The notes: a model not told the origin generated them from the sequence alone. DNA of 5,172 nt from Allomuricauda sp. (GCA_028289745.1 JANQOD010000151.1:1-5172), one strand, 5' to 3'; positions 1-5,172 are shown, counted from the stretch's first letter. Numbers and translations are program-made.

Positions 1-1
1 A

Positions 2-544
2 ATTGTAGAGATGGCAGGGCAGCAATTTAAGGTTGCGAAAGACCAGAAAGTGTACGTGCACCGTTTGCAGACCGAAGAAGGCAAAAAAGTGACCTTCGAC
101 AAGGTATTGCTATTAGATGACGGTAGTAACGTTATCATTGGCGCCCCGGCCATAGAAGGTGCAGCAGTCGAGGCCAAAGTGGTCAAGCACCTGAAAGGCG
201 ATAAGGTCATCGTCTTTAAGAAGAAAAGAAGAAAAGGTTACCGCAAGAAAAACGGGCACAGACAATATTTGACCGAGATCGTGGTTGAAGGCATTGTTGC
301 CAAAGGGGCCAAGAAAGCGGCTCCGGCAAAAGCCAAAACAGAGAAACCCGTTGCCAAGAAGGAAACTACCAAAGCAGCGGCGCCAAAGGCGAAGGCCGCA
401 CCAAAAAAAGAAACCAAGCCAAAAGTCGCTGAAGATTTGAGCAAAAAGACAGTGGCCGAATTGAAAGAAATGGCAAAGGCCAAAGAGATCAGTGGCTATT
501 CATCGATGAAGAAGGCCGAGCTTATTGAAGCTTTGAGTAAATAA
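2..544 (+). CDS. rplU: 50S ribosomal protein bL21 with C-terminal Rho_N/SAP-like extension (5' partial)
   Basis: Large-subunit ribosomal protein bL21, which binds 23S rRNA. The first in-frame ATG is at 11, but the codons before it (2-10) read I-V-E. This continues the usual bL21 N-terminus (MYAIVE.AG.Q.KV), so the true start is very probably three codons upstream of the window and the gene is 5'-truncated by the window edge. Numbering from the ATG at 11, residues 1-97 are the bL21 body, with the family hallmark KKKRRKGYRKKNGHRQ at 70-85. Residues about 98-141 are a low-complexity Lys/Ala/Pro/Glu linker. Residues about 142-176 (DLSKKTVAELKEMAK...MKKAELIEAL) look like a Rho_N/SAP-type helix-extended-helix nucleic-acid-binding module. 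A typical bL21 is about 100 residues, so this one is far longer. rpmA follows after 19 bases, the classic rplU-rpmA pairing. The bL21 call is firm; the role of the tail is inference. Confidence 0.97.
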   Translation: MVEMAGQQFKVAKDQKVYVHRLQTEEGKKVTFDKVLLLDDGSNVIIGAPAIEGAAVEAKVVKHLKGDKVIVFKKKRRKGYRKKNGHRQYLTEIVVEGIVAKGAKKAAPAKAKTEKPVAKKETTKAAAPKAKAAPKKETKPKVAEDLSKKTVAELKEMAKAKEISGYSSMKKAELIEALSK

Positions 545-563
545 GAACCAAAAAGAAAATATC

Positions 564-824
564 ATGGCACACAAGAAAGGTGTAGGTAGTTCAAAAAACG
601 GTAGGGAATCAGAATCTAAACGCTTGGGCGTTAAGATTTTTGGTGGCCAGGCCGCAATTGCCGGCAATATCATAGTCAGGCAAAGGGGTACCAAGCACAA
701 CCCCGGTGAAAATGTGTACGCTGGTAAAGACCATACCTTACATGCCAAAGTTGATGGCATTGTACGTTTTGAAAAGAAAACGGGAGGCAAATCATATGTT
801 TCTGTAGATCCTTTCGAAGCCTAA
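564..824 (+). CDS. rpmA: 50S ribosomal protein bL27
   Basis: Ribosomal protein bL27 (86 residues, normal length). Its N-terminal tail reaches toward the peptidyl-transferase centre of the large subunit. It begins MAHKKGVGSSKNGRES and continues with RLGVK.FGGQ, AGNIIVRQRGTK.NPG and the H.L.A..DG.V.F pattern, all diagnostic of the family. There is no N-terminal presequence of the kind cleaved off in Firmicutes, because the protein starts directly at the mature AHKKG sequence. It lies 19 bases after rplU on the same strand, so the two are co-transcribed. The leader between them is A-rich without a clear Shine-Dalgarno sequence, as is common in Bacteroidota. A terminator follows 29 bases after the stop codon, so this is the operon end. 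Confidence 0.98.
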   Translation: MAHKKGVGSSKNGRESESKRLGVKIFGGQAAIAGNIIVRQRGTKHNPGENVYAGKDHTLHAKVDGIVRFEKKTGGKSYVSVDPFEA

Positions 825-853
825 TCTATCATAAGGTCAAAAAATGTAAAGAG

Positions 854-887
854 CCCTGACACATTTGAAGTCGGGGTTTTTACTTTT
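854..887 (+). terminator. Rho-independent terminator of rplU-rpmA
   Basis: A seven-base-pair stem, CCCTGAC (854-860) with GTCGGGG (870-876), contains one G-T wobble and has a nine-base loop. It is followed by a T-rich run (877-887, TTTTTACTTTT). It sits just downstream of the rpmA stop codon and closes the ribosomal operon. Confidence 0.85.
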
Positions 888-1140
888 TAGCCCACCATGT
901 TCCAACCCCACCATATGGTACAAGGTGATTTTCTCTTTGTTCTTATCCGTAATTTTGAAGCAGACATTTTACTTTCTCGTTTCAGATTGGTTTCGGTTGC
1001 TTTTGTTTCATGATTCGTTCGTTTTTTAATTTGACGTATGAAAACCGTGTTTACGACCAAAAATCTGTTGAAGTTTATGTTTTGAACAGATGGGTAACGG
1101 ATTGATTTTACAATGCTCTGAATCATATCTTCAACACCCT
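888..1140. other. Intergenic stretch with no convincing gene
   Basis: About 250 bases lie between two convergent terminators. The only open frame of note is on the minus strand (887-1126, 79 codons). It gives a basic, compositionally odd protein with no recognisable domain and runs into the rpmA terminator's T-tract, so I do not call it. Small sequence features are a perfect 10-base palindrome ACCATATGGT at 910-919 and the 8-mer CCCACCAT repeated at 891-898 and 907-914. A TAATTTTG at 950-957 resembles a -7 element but has no properly spaced -33 and no gene after it. The stretch may be spacer or the eroded remnant of a lost gene. Confidence 0.5.
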
Positions 1141-1187
1141 AAAAATAGCAACAGCCCTTTTTTGATCGGCTATGTCTGGGCTATAGC
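1141..1187 (-). terminator. Probable terminator of the nucleotidase gene
   Basis: Read on the minus strand, GCTATAGCCC (1187-1178) pairs with GGGCTGTTGC (1157-1148) as a ten-position stem with one mismatch and one G-T pair. The loop is about 20 bases, and TATTTTT follows (1147-1141). The 5' arm contains the nucleotidase stop codon (1183-1181), so the hairpin begins inside the end of the gene. The large loop makes it less certain than the other two terminators. Confidence 0.55.
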
Positions 1188-1702
1188 AATCTCTCAGCGA
1201 TTTCTTGCCAACTGTCGACCCTTTCGTAGCTGTTTTGGTGAATGTTGTGGGGCGAGGTAAATAGTAAGGCCCTACCATCAAAATGCTCAAGATTATAGGC
1301 CCGATCATCGATAAGAACATCTCCGCGCAAAATAAATTTATCTCCACAGAGAATTCGTCGCCTCCAATGGATGAACGGAAAATATTCGTCTAGCCAATCA
1401 CTTTTTTCCTTCAGGGAGTGTGGAAATTGCATAGCGGCCGAGGCAATGTACACCTCATGTTTTTTATAAAGCTCATGTAACACCTCTTGGCTACCTTCAA
1501 TGGGTTTCAAATCTTTAAAGAAACCGATAGCACGTGCGTGGTCTCGAACAGATTTTTGATGCGCCTCGGGCACAACCTGCCAGACTTCCTTGCCCTGGCA
1601 TTGTTCGGCGGTCAGGGTTTTATCAAAATCTTTGTTGTAAAGCTCGATATGTCTTAGATAGGTGTCGGCAAGTACCTCGTCCATGTCAATAAATACTGTC
1701 AT
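1181..1702 (-). CDS. 5'(3')-deoxyribonucleotidase, NT5C-type HAD hydrolase
   Basis: Predicted cytosolic HAD-superfamily phosphatase that removes phosphate from (deoxy)nucleoside monophosphates. It has 173 residues, about the usual size. HAD motif I is FIDMDEVLAD, with nucleophile D6 and acid/base D8, very near the N-terminus, which supports the ATG at 1702-1700. Motif II is the serine in IASAA (S88), where animal enzymes carry TSP. Motif III is the lysine in the SLKEKSDWL segment, most likely K100. Motif IV is DVLIDDR, with D132 and D133 as metal ligands. The FTSPHN segment near 148-153 also fits bacterial NT5C homologues. It lies downstream of ahcY on the same strand but is separated from it by a terminator, and a possible -7 element is in the gap, so it is probably transcribed on its own. 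The leader is A/T-rich with no Shine-Dalgarno sequence. Substrate preference cannot be read from the sequence. Confidence 0.88.
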   Translation of the reverse strand: MTVFIDMDEVLADTYLRHIELYNKDFDKTLTAEQCQGKEVWQVVPEAHQKSVRDHARAIGFFKDLKPIEGSQEVLHELYKKHEVYIASAAMQFPHSLKEKSDWLDEYFPFIHWRRRILCGDKFILRGDVLIDDRAYNLEHFDGRALLFTSPHNIHQNSYERVDSWQEIAERLL

Positions 1703-1732
1703 CGGTAAAATTTTTACTAATTAGGGAAAAAT

Positions 1733-1740
1733 CAAAATTA
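1733..1740 (-). promoter_or_regulatory. Possible -7 element for the nucleotidase gene
   Basis: On the minus strand TAATTTTG (1740-1733) matches the Bacteroidota -7 consensus TAnnTTTG and lies about 30 bases upstream of the nucleotidase ATG, just after the ahcY terminator. No TTG is seen at the expected -33 spacing (only a T-run from the terminator), so the promoter is incomplete and tentative. Confidence 0.35.
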
Positions 1741-1753
1741 TTTTTTTCATAAT

Positions 1754-1780
1754 GTAAAAACCCTCGCATTGCTGCAAGGG
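1754..1780 (-). terminator. Rho-independent terminator of ahcY
   Basis: Read on the minus strand, CCCTTGC (1780-1774) pairs with GCGAGGG (1767-1761) across a six-base loop, with one T-G wobble. TTTTTAC follows directly (1760-1754). It lies 35 bases after the ahcY stop codon and separates ahcY from the nucleotidase gene. Confidence 0.88.
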
Positions 1781-1815
1781 CTTTATATCTAAAAATACTA
1801 CACTTTGTTTGGAAT

Positions 1816-3132
1816 CTAATACCTGTAGTATTCAGGTTTATAGGGCCCTTCTACCTTAACACCGATATAGGCCGCTTGGTCTTCTTTTAACTCGGTCAGT
1901 TCTGCGCCAAGGCGCGCCAAATGCAGTTTGGCCACCTTTTCATCAAGGTGTTTGGGCAATGTGTAGACTTTGTTCCCATACTTGTCACCGTTGTTCCACA
2001 ATTCAATTTGGGCCAAGGTCTGGTTGGTGAATGAATTGCTCATAACAAAGCTGGGGTGGCCAGTGGCACAACCAAGGTTTACCAATCGGCCCTCAGCCAA
2101 AATTATGATATCTTTTCCATCAATGGTGTATTTGTCTACCTGCGGCTTGATCTCATCTTTGGTGTGCCCGTACGCACCGTTGAGCCAGGCCATATCAATT
2201 TCATTGTCAAAATGCCCGATGTTGCAGACGATGGCCTTGTCTTTTAAGGCACGAAAATGTTCTTCGCGAATGATATCCTTATTGCCCGTTGCGGTGATGA
2301 CCACATCGGCATTTTGTACTACGGTCTCCAACTTTTTTAGCTCGTAACCATCCATACAGGCCTGCAGGGCACAGATGGGGTCAATTTCGGTAACCGTTAC
2401 AATGGCACCGGCACCCCTGAACGAAGCCGCCGTTCCCTTGCCCACATCACCATAACCGGCCACGACAACACGCTTGCCCGCCAACATGGTATCGGTGGCA
2501 CGGCGAATGGCATCAACGGCACTTTCTTTACAGCCGTATTTATTGTCGAACTTTGATTTGGTGACGGAATCGTTCACGTTAATGGCAGGCATGGGCAGCG
2601 TACCTTTTTTCATACGCTCATATAACCGGTGAACACCTGTCGTGGTCTCTTCCGATAATCCTTTGATGCCGGCTGCCAATTCTGGATACTTGTCGAAGAC
2701 CATATTGGTCAAATCACCCCCATCGTCCAAAATCATATTTAGTGGTTCTCTTTCTTCCCCAAAGAACAAAGTCTGCTCAATGCACCAGTCAAATTCTTCT
2801 TCTGTCATGCCTTTCCATGCATATACCGGAATTCCGGCAGCCGCAATGGCAGCGGCAGCATGATCTTGGGTAGAGAAAATATTACACGAGCTCCAGGTGA
2901 CCTTTGCGCCCAGTTCGATCAGGGTTTCTATCAGAACGGCGGTCTGTATGGTCATATGAAGGCATCCTGCTATACGGGCACCCTTTAGGGGCTGTTGGTC
3001 TTTGTATTCTTCCCGAAGAGACATCAGTCCGGGCATTTCTGCCTCGGCGAGTTCGATTTCTTTCCGACCCCAATCCGCAAGTGAAATATCTTTTACTTTG
3101 TAGGCCACATAGGGAATTGTCTTCGTGCTCAT
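1816..3132 (-). CDS. ahcY: Adenosylhomocysteinase (S-adenosyl-L-homocysteine hydrolase)
   Basis: Cytosolic NAD-dependent enzyme that reversibly splits S-adenosylhomocysteine into adenosine and homocysteine, relieving product inhibition of methyltransferases and feeding the activated-methyl cycle. The 438 residues are complete. Visible features include CLHM (H59 region), SSCNIFSTQDHAAAA at 81-95 and DDGGD at 136-140 with the substrate-site aspartate. NDSVTKSKFDN at 187-197 holds the catalytic K192 and D196. A Rossmann glycine motif GYGDVGKG is at 226-233, with acidic E249 ending the second strand of the NAD site. GHFDNEID (306-313), NLGCATGHPSFVMS (352-365) and the C-terminal KPEYYRY complete the set. 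The length is close to the animal form, shorter than the many bacterial homologues that carry an insertion. The ATG at 3132-3130 is preceded by an A-rich leader and a well-placed promoter, and a terminator lies 35 bases after the stop. It is transcribed alone, divergently from the PPTase gene. No SAH-riboswitch-sized leader is present (about 40 bases). Confidence 0.98.
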   Translation of the reverse strand: MSTKTIPYVAYKVKDISLADWGRKEIELAEAEMPGLMSLREEYKDQQPLKGARIAGCLHMTIQTAVLIETLIELGAKVTWSSCNIFSTQDHAAAAIAAAGIPVYAWKGMTEEEFDWCIEQTLFFGEEREPLNMILDDGGDLTNMVFDKYPELAAGIKGLSEETTTGVHRLYERMKKGTLPMPAINVNDSVTKSKFDNKYGCKESAVDAIRRATDTMLAGKRVVVAGYGDVGKGTAASFRGAGAIVTVTEIDPICALQACMDGYELKKLETVVQNADVVITATGNKDIIREEHFRALKDKAIVCNIGHFDNEIDMAWLNGAYGHTKDEIKPQVDKYTIDGKDIIILAEGRLVNLGCATGHPSFVMSNSFTNQTLAQIELWNNGDKYGNKVYTLPKHLDEKVAKLHLARLGAELTELKEDQAAYIGVKVEGPYKPEYYRY

Positions 3133-3176
3133 TATCTATTTGATTTTACTTTCGTAGCTTCGTTTTTATTAGGCCA

Positions 3177-3205
3177 CAAAGGTACGAATAACTTAACTCT
3201 TTCAA
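3177..3205 (-). promoter_or_regulatory. Promoter of ahcY (Bacteroidota -33/-7 type)
   Basis: On the minus strand TTG (3205-3203), an 18-base spacer and TACCTTTG (3184-3177) match the Bacteroidota TTG / TAnnTTTG pattern of the primary sigma factor. Transcription would start near 3170, giving a leader of about 37 bases before the ahcY ATG. The -33 triplet directly abuts the GTG start of the divergent PPTase gene at 3206. Confidence 0.75.
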
Positions 3206-3847
3206 GTGCCCCTTTACAAAACGATAACAGAATCAAACAATACCAAAATTTATATATGGAAGGTCACAGAATCGGAAGCTGATCTTTCAAGAGAGGTAGT
3301 ATTGACCCCACATTGCCAAAACCGTGTTAACGGGATGAAGTCTGAAATGCACCGAAGGGCTTTTTTGAGCATCAGGCATTTGATGTCATTGTCAGGCTAT
3401 GAAGACAAAGATCTCTATTACGATGAGATGGGGAAGCCCCATTTAAGGGACGGAAACCATATTTCTATCACCCACTCACATGAGTTTACGGCGATCATTG
3501 TCAGCAAATCCCAACAGGTGGGGATCGATATTGAGAAACAGCGTGACAAAATCTTAAAAATTGCCTATAAATTTACCCCCATTGAAGAATATAGAACCTT
3601 GGCCAACACCGGGGCCATCATACGAAAGCTGACCATTGTTTGGGGCGCTAAAGAATCACTGTACAAGATTTATTCCAAAGGCGGACTCAGCTTTTTGAGA
3701 CATATTGATGTTCAAGACTTCTCTTTTCAGCAGGGAAGTACCACCGCTGAAATATTGTATAAGGGCGAATTGTCACAATACGCGGTCAAGTTCTTGGAAT
3801 TCGAAGGCTTCACCTGTGTTTATGCACTTAAAAGGGCAGATGACTGA
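3206..3847 (+). CDS. 4'-phosphopantetheinyl transferase superfamily protein
   Basis: Predicted transferase moving the phosphopantetheine arm of coenzyme A onto a serine of acyl or peptidyl carrier proteins, with Mg2+. It has 213 residues, consistent with Sfp-type enzymes (about 200-240) rather than the smaller AcpS type. YYDEMGKPHL (71-80) and ISITHSHEFTAIIVS (86-100) are typical of Sfp-type N-terminal halves. The key motifs are GIDIE (106-110; D108 and E110 as metal ligands) and WGAKESLYK (146-154; K149, E150, K154). The start is GTG at 3206: an in-frame stop lies at 3194-3196, the next in-frame ATG would remove 43 residues, and MPLYKT is an N-terminus I recognise from flavobacterial homologues. 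It opens a same-strand group with the thiamine-binding, PnuC and kinase genes, but whether it shares their transcript is inferred from the 41-base gap. I found no clear plus-strand promoter. The target carrier protein is unknown. Confidence 0.9.
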   Translation: MPLYKTITESNNTKIYIWKVTESEADLSREVVLTPHCQNRVNGMKSEMHRRAFLSIRHLMSLSGYEDKDLYYDEMGKPHLRDGNHISITHSHEFTAIIVSKSQQVGIDIEKQRDKILKIAYKFTPIEEYRTLANTGAIIRKLTIVWGAKESLYKIYSKGGLSFLRHIDVQDFSFQQGSTTAEILYKGELSQYAVKFLEFEGFTCVYALKRADD

Positions 3848-3888
3848 AAGAAATTTGATTTCTTTGCCAATCAAAGAAAAACTTCTTT
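3847..3888 (+). promoter_or_regulatory. Intercistronic leader of overlapping alternative hairpins
   Basis: The gap between the PPTase stop and the next ATG is almost wholly self-complementary. Segments are A AAAGAAAT (3847-3854), B ATTTCTTTG (3858-3866), C CAAAGAAA (3872-3879) and D TTCTTT (3883-3888, touching the ATG). A:B pairs over 8 bp, B:C over 8 bp and C:D over 6 bp, all perfectly and mutually exclusively. TTTGATT (3854-3860) can also pair with AATCAAA (3869-3875). There is no G/C-rich stem and no T-tract, so it is not a standard terminator. It may control translation of the downstream gene, or it may be chance in an A/T-rich gap. Confidence 0.3.
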
Positions 3889-4149
3889 ATGGATATTTCA
3901 GTCGAATTGACCCTTACCCCTCTGCATGACAACTTTGAACCGCCCATTGTCGATTTTATCAAAAAATTGAGGGATTCTGGTTTGAAAATTTTAGAAAACC
4001 CGCTTAGCACCCAGATATTTGGCAATTATGATGAGGTCATGCGCTTATTGACCGATGAAATAAAGGAAGCCTTTGAGAATACAGAACATGTTTTGTTGTA
4101 CATGAAAATCGTAAAGTCAGACCGTAGCGGTTATGAACCCCATTTTTGA
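3889..4149 (+). CDS. Thiamine-binding protein, MTH1187/YkoF family
   Basis: Small cytoplasmic protein of the MTH1187/YkoF-type family (Pfam Thiamine_BP, formerly DUF77), a ferredoxin-like fold whose members bind thiamine or its pyrimidine half (HMP). It has 86 residues, close to the roughly 100 usual for single-domain members. Visible features are the N-terminal strand MDISVELTLTPL, a helix with IVDFIKKLRDSGL (20-32), the ENPLSTQIFGNYDEVM segment (36-51) that corresponds to the family's conserved ligand-site loop and following helix, and a final strand HVLLYMKIVKSDRS. There is no signal peptide. The ATG at 3889 is the only possible start, because the frame is closed upstream at 3856-3858 and no other start codon follows it. 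The gene's last 17 bases overlap pnuC, which implies translational coupling. It probably acts as a sensor, buffer or delivery protein for the vitamin handled by the transporter. That job is inferred from context. Confidence 0.85.
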   Translation: MDISVELTLTPLHDNFEPPIVDFIKKLRDSGLKILENPLSTQIFGNYDEVMRLLTDEIKEAFENTEHVLLYMKIVKSDRSGYEPHF

Positions 4150-4774
4150 TTTTTTCCTGGGCCCCTATGAAGAGCGGGCGGTTTCGTTGATTATTTTAGA
4201 GGCCACTGCCTTCTTTTTTGGCATTGCCAGTGTGATCTATGCCAAACGCGAAGATATCATGGTCTATCCGACCGGTTTGGTGGCCACTGCCATTACCACC
4301 TACATATTTTTTGTAGATCGACTTTTCGGTGATATGATGATGAATTTCTATTTTTCGATCATGAGTATTTACGGGTGGTGGAATTGGGCGCGCCGAAAAA
4401 GCAATAGAGAGTATGCAGTTCACATTTCAAGAACCAATGCAAGGGAAAAAGGGATTGGTTTTGTGTTGTTTTTACTCACCATGTTGGTCACCTATGGGGT
4501 GTATAGGGCATTTGGGGCGACTATCGAAACCTCGAACTACATTGATATTTTCACTTCTGGCATCTTTTTTACCGCAATGTGGTACATGGCCAATAAAAAG
4601 CTGGAAAATTGGACGCTCTGGATTTTGGGAGACCTAATAACCGTACCTTTGTACGCATATAGGGGGTGGGGCATGTTTTCATTGCAATACCTCATCTTCA
4701 CCATACTGGCCATACAGGGATATCTCGCATGGAAGAAAAGTTTGCACAACGACCTTCAGACCTCATCAAAATAG
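4133..4774 (+). CDS. pnuC: PnuC-family vitamin transporter (nicotinamide riboside or thiamine)
   Basis: Inner-membrane protein of the PnuC family, SWEET-like facilitators that carry unphosphorylated vitamins such as nicotinamide riboside (PnuC) or thiamine (PnuT) down their gradient, with trapping by an intracellular kinase. It has 213 residues, a normal length. About seven hydrophobic segments can be seen near residues 18-37, 42-62, 65-83, 105-124, 134-153, 159-176 and 181-200. Family features include VYPTGLVATAI (44-54), the FYFSIMSIYGWWNW block (72-85), and NKKLENWTLWILGDLITVPLYAYRGW (154-179) with its conserved Trp, Asp and Tyr positions. The ATG lies inside the end of the thiamine-binding gene (17-base overlap), and the 3' end overlaps the kinase gene by 46 bases. 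The thiamine-binding neighbour argues for thiamine; the NadR-like neighbour argues for nicotinamide riboside. No TPP riboswitch is visible upstream. Confidence 0.9.
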   Translation: MNPIFDFFLGPYEERAVSLIILEATAFFFGIASVIYAKREDIMVYPTGLVATAITTYIFFVDRLFGDMMMNFYFSIMSIYGWWNWARRKSNREYAVHISRTNAREKGIGFVLFLLTMLVTYGVYRAFGATIETSNYIDIFTSGIFFTAMWYMANKKLENWTLWILGDLITVPLYAYRGWGMFSLQYLIFTILAIQGYLAWKKSLHNDLQTSSK

Positions 4775-5172
4775 TGCTCTACGGCCCTGAATCGACCGGT
4801 AAGACCACGTTGGCCGAACAATTGGCAGATCATTACGATACCGTATGGGTGCCAGAGTATGCTCGTGAATATCTTCAAGAGAAATGGGATAGGGAGCAAA
4901 AAACATGTGAACCAAAAGATTTATTGCCCATTGCAGAAGGCCAAATGGCAATTGAAAATGATTTGGCAAAAAAAGCCGATACGCTATTGATATGTGATAC
5001 CGATCTTTTAGAGACCAAGGTCTATTCTGAAGCCTATTACCTTGGCTATTGCGATCCGATTTTAGAAAAATATGCCTTGGCCAATAGCTATGACCTTTAT
5101 CTATTGACCTATATCGATACCCCTTGGGTCAAAGACGATCTTAGGGACAAGCCTGATGAAAGAAAGCGAATG
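4729..5172 (+). CDS. NadR-like ribosylnicotinamide-kinase-type P-loop protein (3' partial)
   Basis: P-loop kinase-like protein similar to the C-terminal ribosylnicotinamide kinase domain of NadR, without the N-terminal nucleotidyltransferase domain. The window ends in frame after 148 codons with no stop; relatives run to roughly 175-195 residues, so a short C-terminal part is missing. Visible are Walker A GPESTGKT (19-26), VPEYAREYLQEKW (41-53), the Walker-B-like LLICDTDLLETKVYSE (86-101, with D90 and D92), and the lid-type segment IDTPWVKDDLRDKPDERKRM (129-148) with Trp and Arg residues typical of the family. The ATG at 4729 is preceded by AGGGA (4716-4720), which supports it despite a 46-base overlap with pnuC. 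A later GTG at 4774 would remove part of the first strand before the P-loop. It probably phosphorylates the vitamin imported by PnuC and so traps it in the cell. Nicotinamide riboside is the family substrate; thiamine is possible given the context. Confidence 0.85.
   Translation, partial: MEEKFAQRPSDLIKIVLYGPESTGKTTLAEQLADHYDTVWVPEYAREYLQEKWDREQKTCEPKDLLPIAEGQMAIENDLAKKADTLLICDTDLLETKVYSEAYYLGYCDPILEKYALANSYDLYLLTYIDTPWVKDDLRDKPDERKRM

Noticed and set aside
238..483. Minus-strand 81-codon frame with a hydrophobic, Ala/Phe-rich product opposite rplU
   Set aside because: It is the complement of the Lys/Ala-rich linker codons (AAG/GCC give CTT/GGC), so the apparent membrane protein is a compositional artefact.
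887..1126. Minus-strand open frame of 79 codons in the rpmA-nucleotidase gap, with an AGGG about ten bases before its ATG
   Set aside because: The protein has no recognisable domain and unusual composition. The frame ends inside the rpmA terminator T-tract and starts just beyond the nucleotidase terminator. I see no promoter for it.
1970..2347. Plus-strand open frames of 125 and 63 codons (and others at 2642-2863 and 2904-3143) opposite ahcY
   Set aside because: They are antisense to a complete, highly conserved ahcY gene and encode no recognisable domain. Codon constraint in ahcY explains the open frames.
3147..3154. TACTTTCG as a plus-strand -7 element for the PPTase operon
   Set aside because: It differs from TAnnTTTG at one core position, and the nearest upstream TTG (3117-3119) is 27 bases away, too far for a -33. 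It is a weak candidate only.
3133..3176. SAH or SAM riboswitch in the ahcY leader
   Set aside because: The predicted leader is about 40 bases, A/T-rich and without a stable multi-stem structure.
3848..3888. TPP riboswitch upstream of the thiamine-binding/pnuC genes
   Set aside because: The gap is only 41 bases, too short for a TPP aptamer, and the conserved CUGAGA-type core is absent.
4121..4131. Small hairpin ACCG-TAG-CGGT just before the pnuC ATG
   Set aside because: It has four base pairs with a three-base loop inside coding sequence. This is too short to separate from chance.

Overview
The window looks like a chromosomal housekeeping segment from a member of the Bacteroidota, most likely family Flavobacteriaceae. 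The evidence is protein-level (bL21 beginning [MYA]IVEMAGQQFKV, a phosphopantetheinyl transferase beginning MPLYKT, the short adenosylhomocysteinase form) and promoter-level: the best promoter has the Bacteroidota -33/-7 pattern (TTG, then TAnnTTTG), and starts mostly lack strong Shine-Dalgarno sequences. Genus is not resolved. I see no mobile element, tRNA, rRNA, CRISPR array or phage gene.

Layout. (1) Positions 1-890, plus strand: ribosomal genes rplU (5' end cut off by the window edge) and rpmA, closed by a rho-independent terminator. The bL21 protein carries a long Lys/Ala/Pro-rich linker and a terminal Rho_N/SAP-like helical module. (2) Positions 888-1140: about 250 bases with no convincing gene. 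(3) Positions 1141-3205, minus strand: ahcY (S-adenosylhomocysteine hydrolase) with its own promoter and terminator, followed by a separately terminated HAD-family 5'(3')-deoxyribonucleotidase gene that has a possible -7 element of its own. (4) Positions 3206-5172, plus strand, divergent from ahcY: a probable four-gene operon. It encodes a 4'-phosphopantetheinyl transferase (GTG start), a small MTH1187/YkoF-type thiamine-binding protein, a PnuC-family vitamin transporter and a NadR-like ribosylnicotinamide-kinase-type P-loop protein that runs off the window end. The last three genes overlap and are probably translationally coupled.

How the genes fit together. AhcY removes S-adenosylhomocysteine, the product of methyl transfer. 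The PPTase activates carrier proteins. The thiamine-binding protein/PnuC/kinase trio looks like a vitamin uptake-and-trapping module, in which the transporter moves an unphosphorylated vitamin and a kinase phosphorylates it to keep it inside. Sequence alone does not settle whether that vitamin is thiamine or nicotinamide riboside. This is mostly ordinary core genome. The points most worth a second look are the bL21 fusion, the substrate of the vitamin module, and a run of mutually exclusive hairpins just before the thiamine-binding gene.
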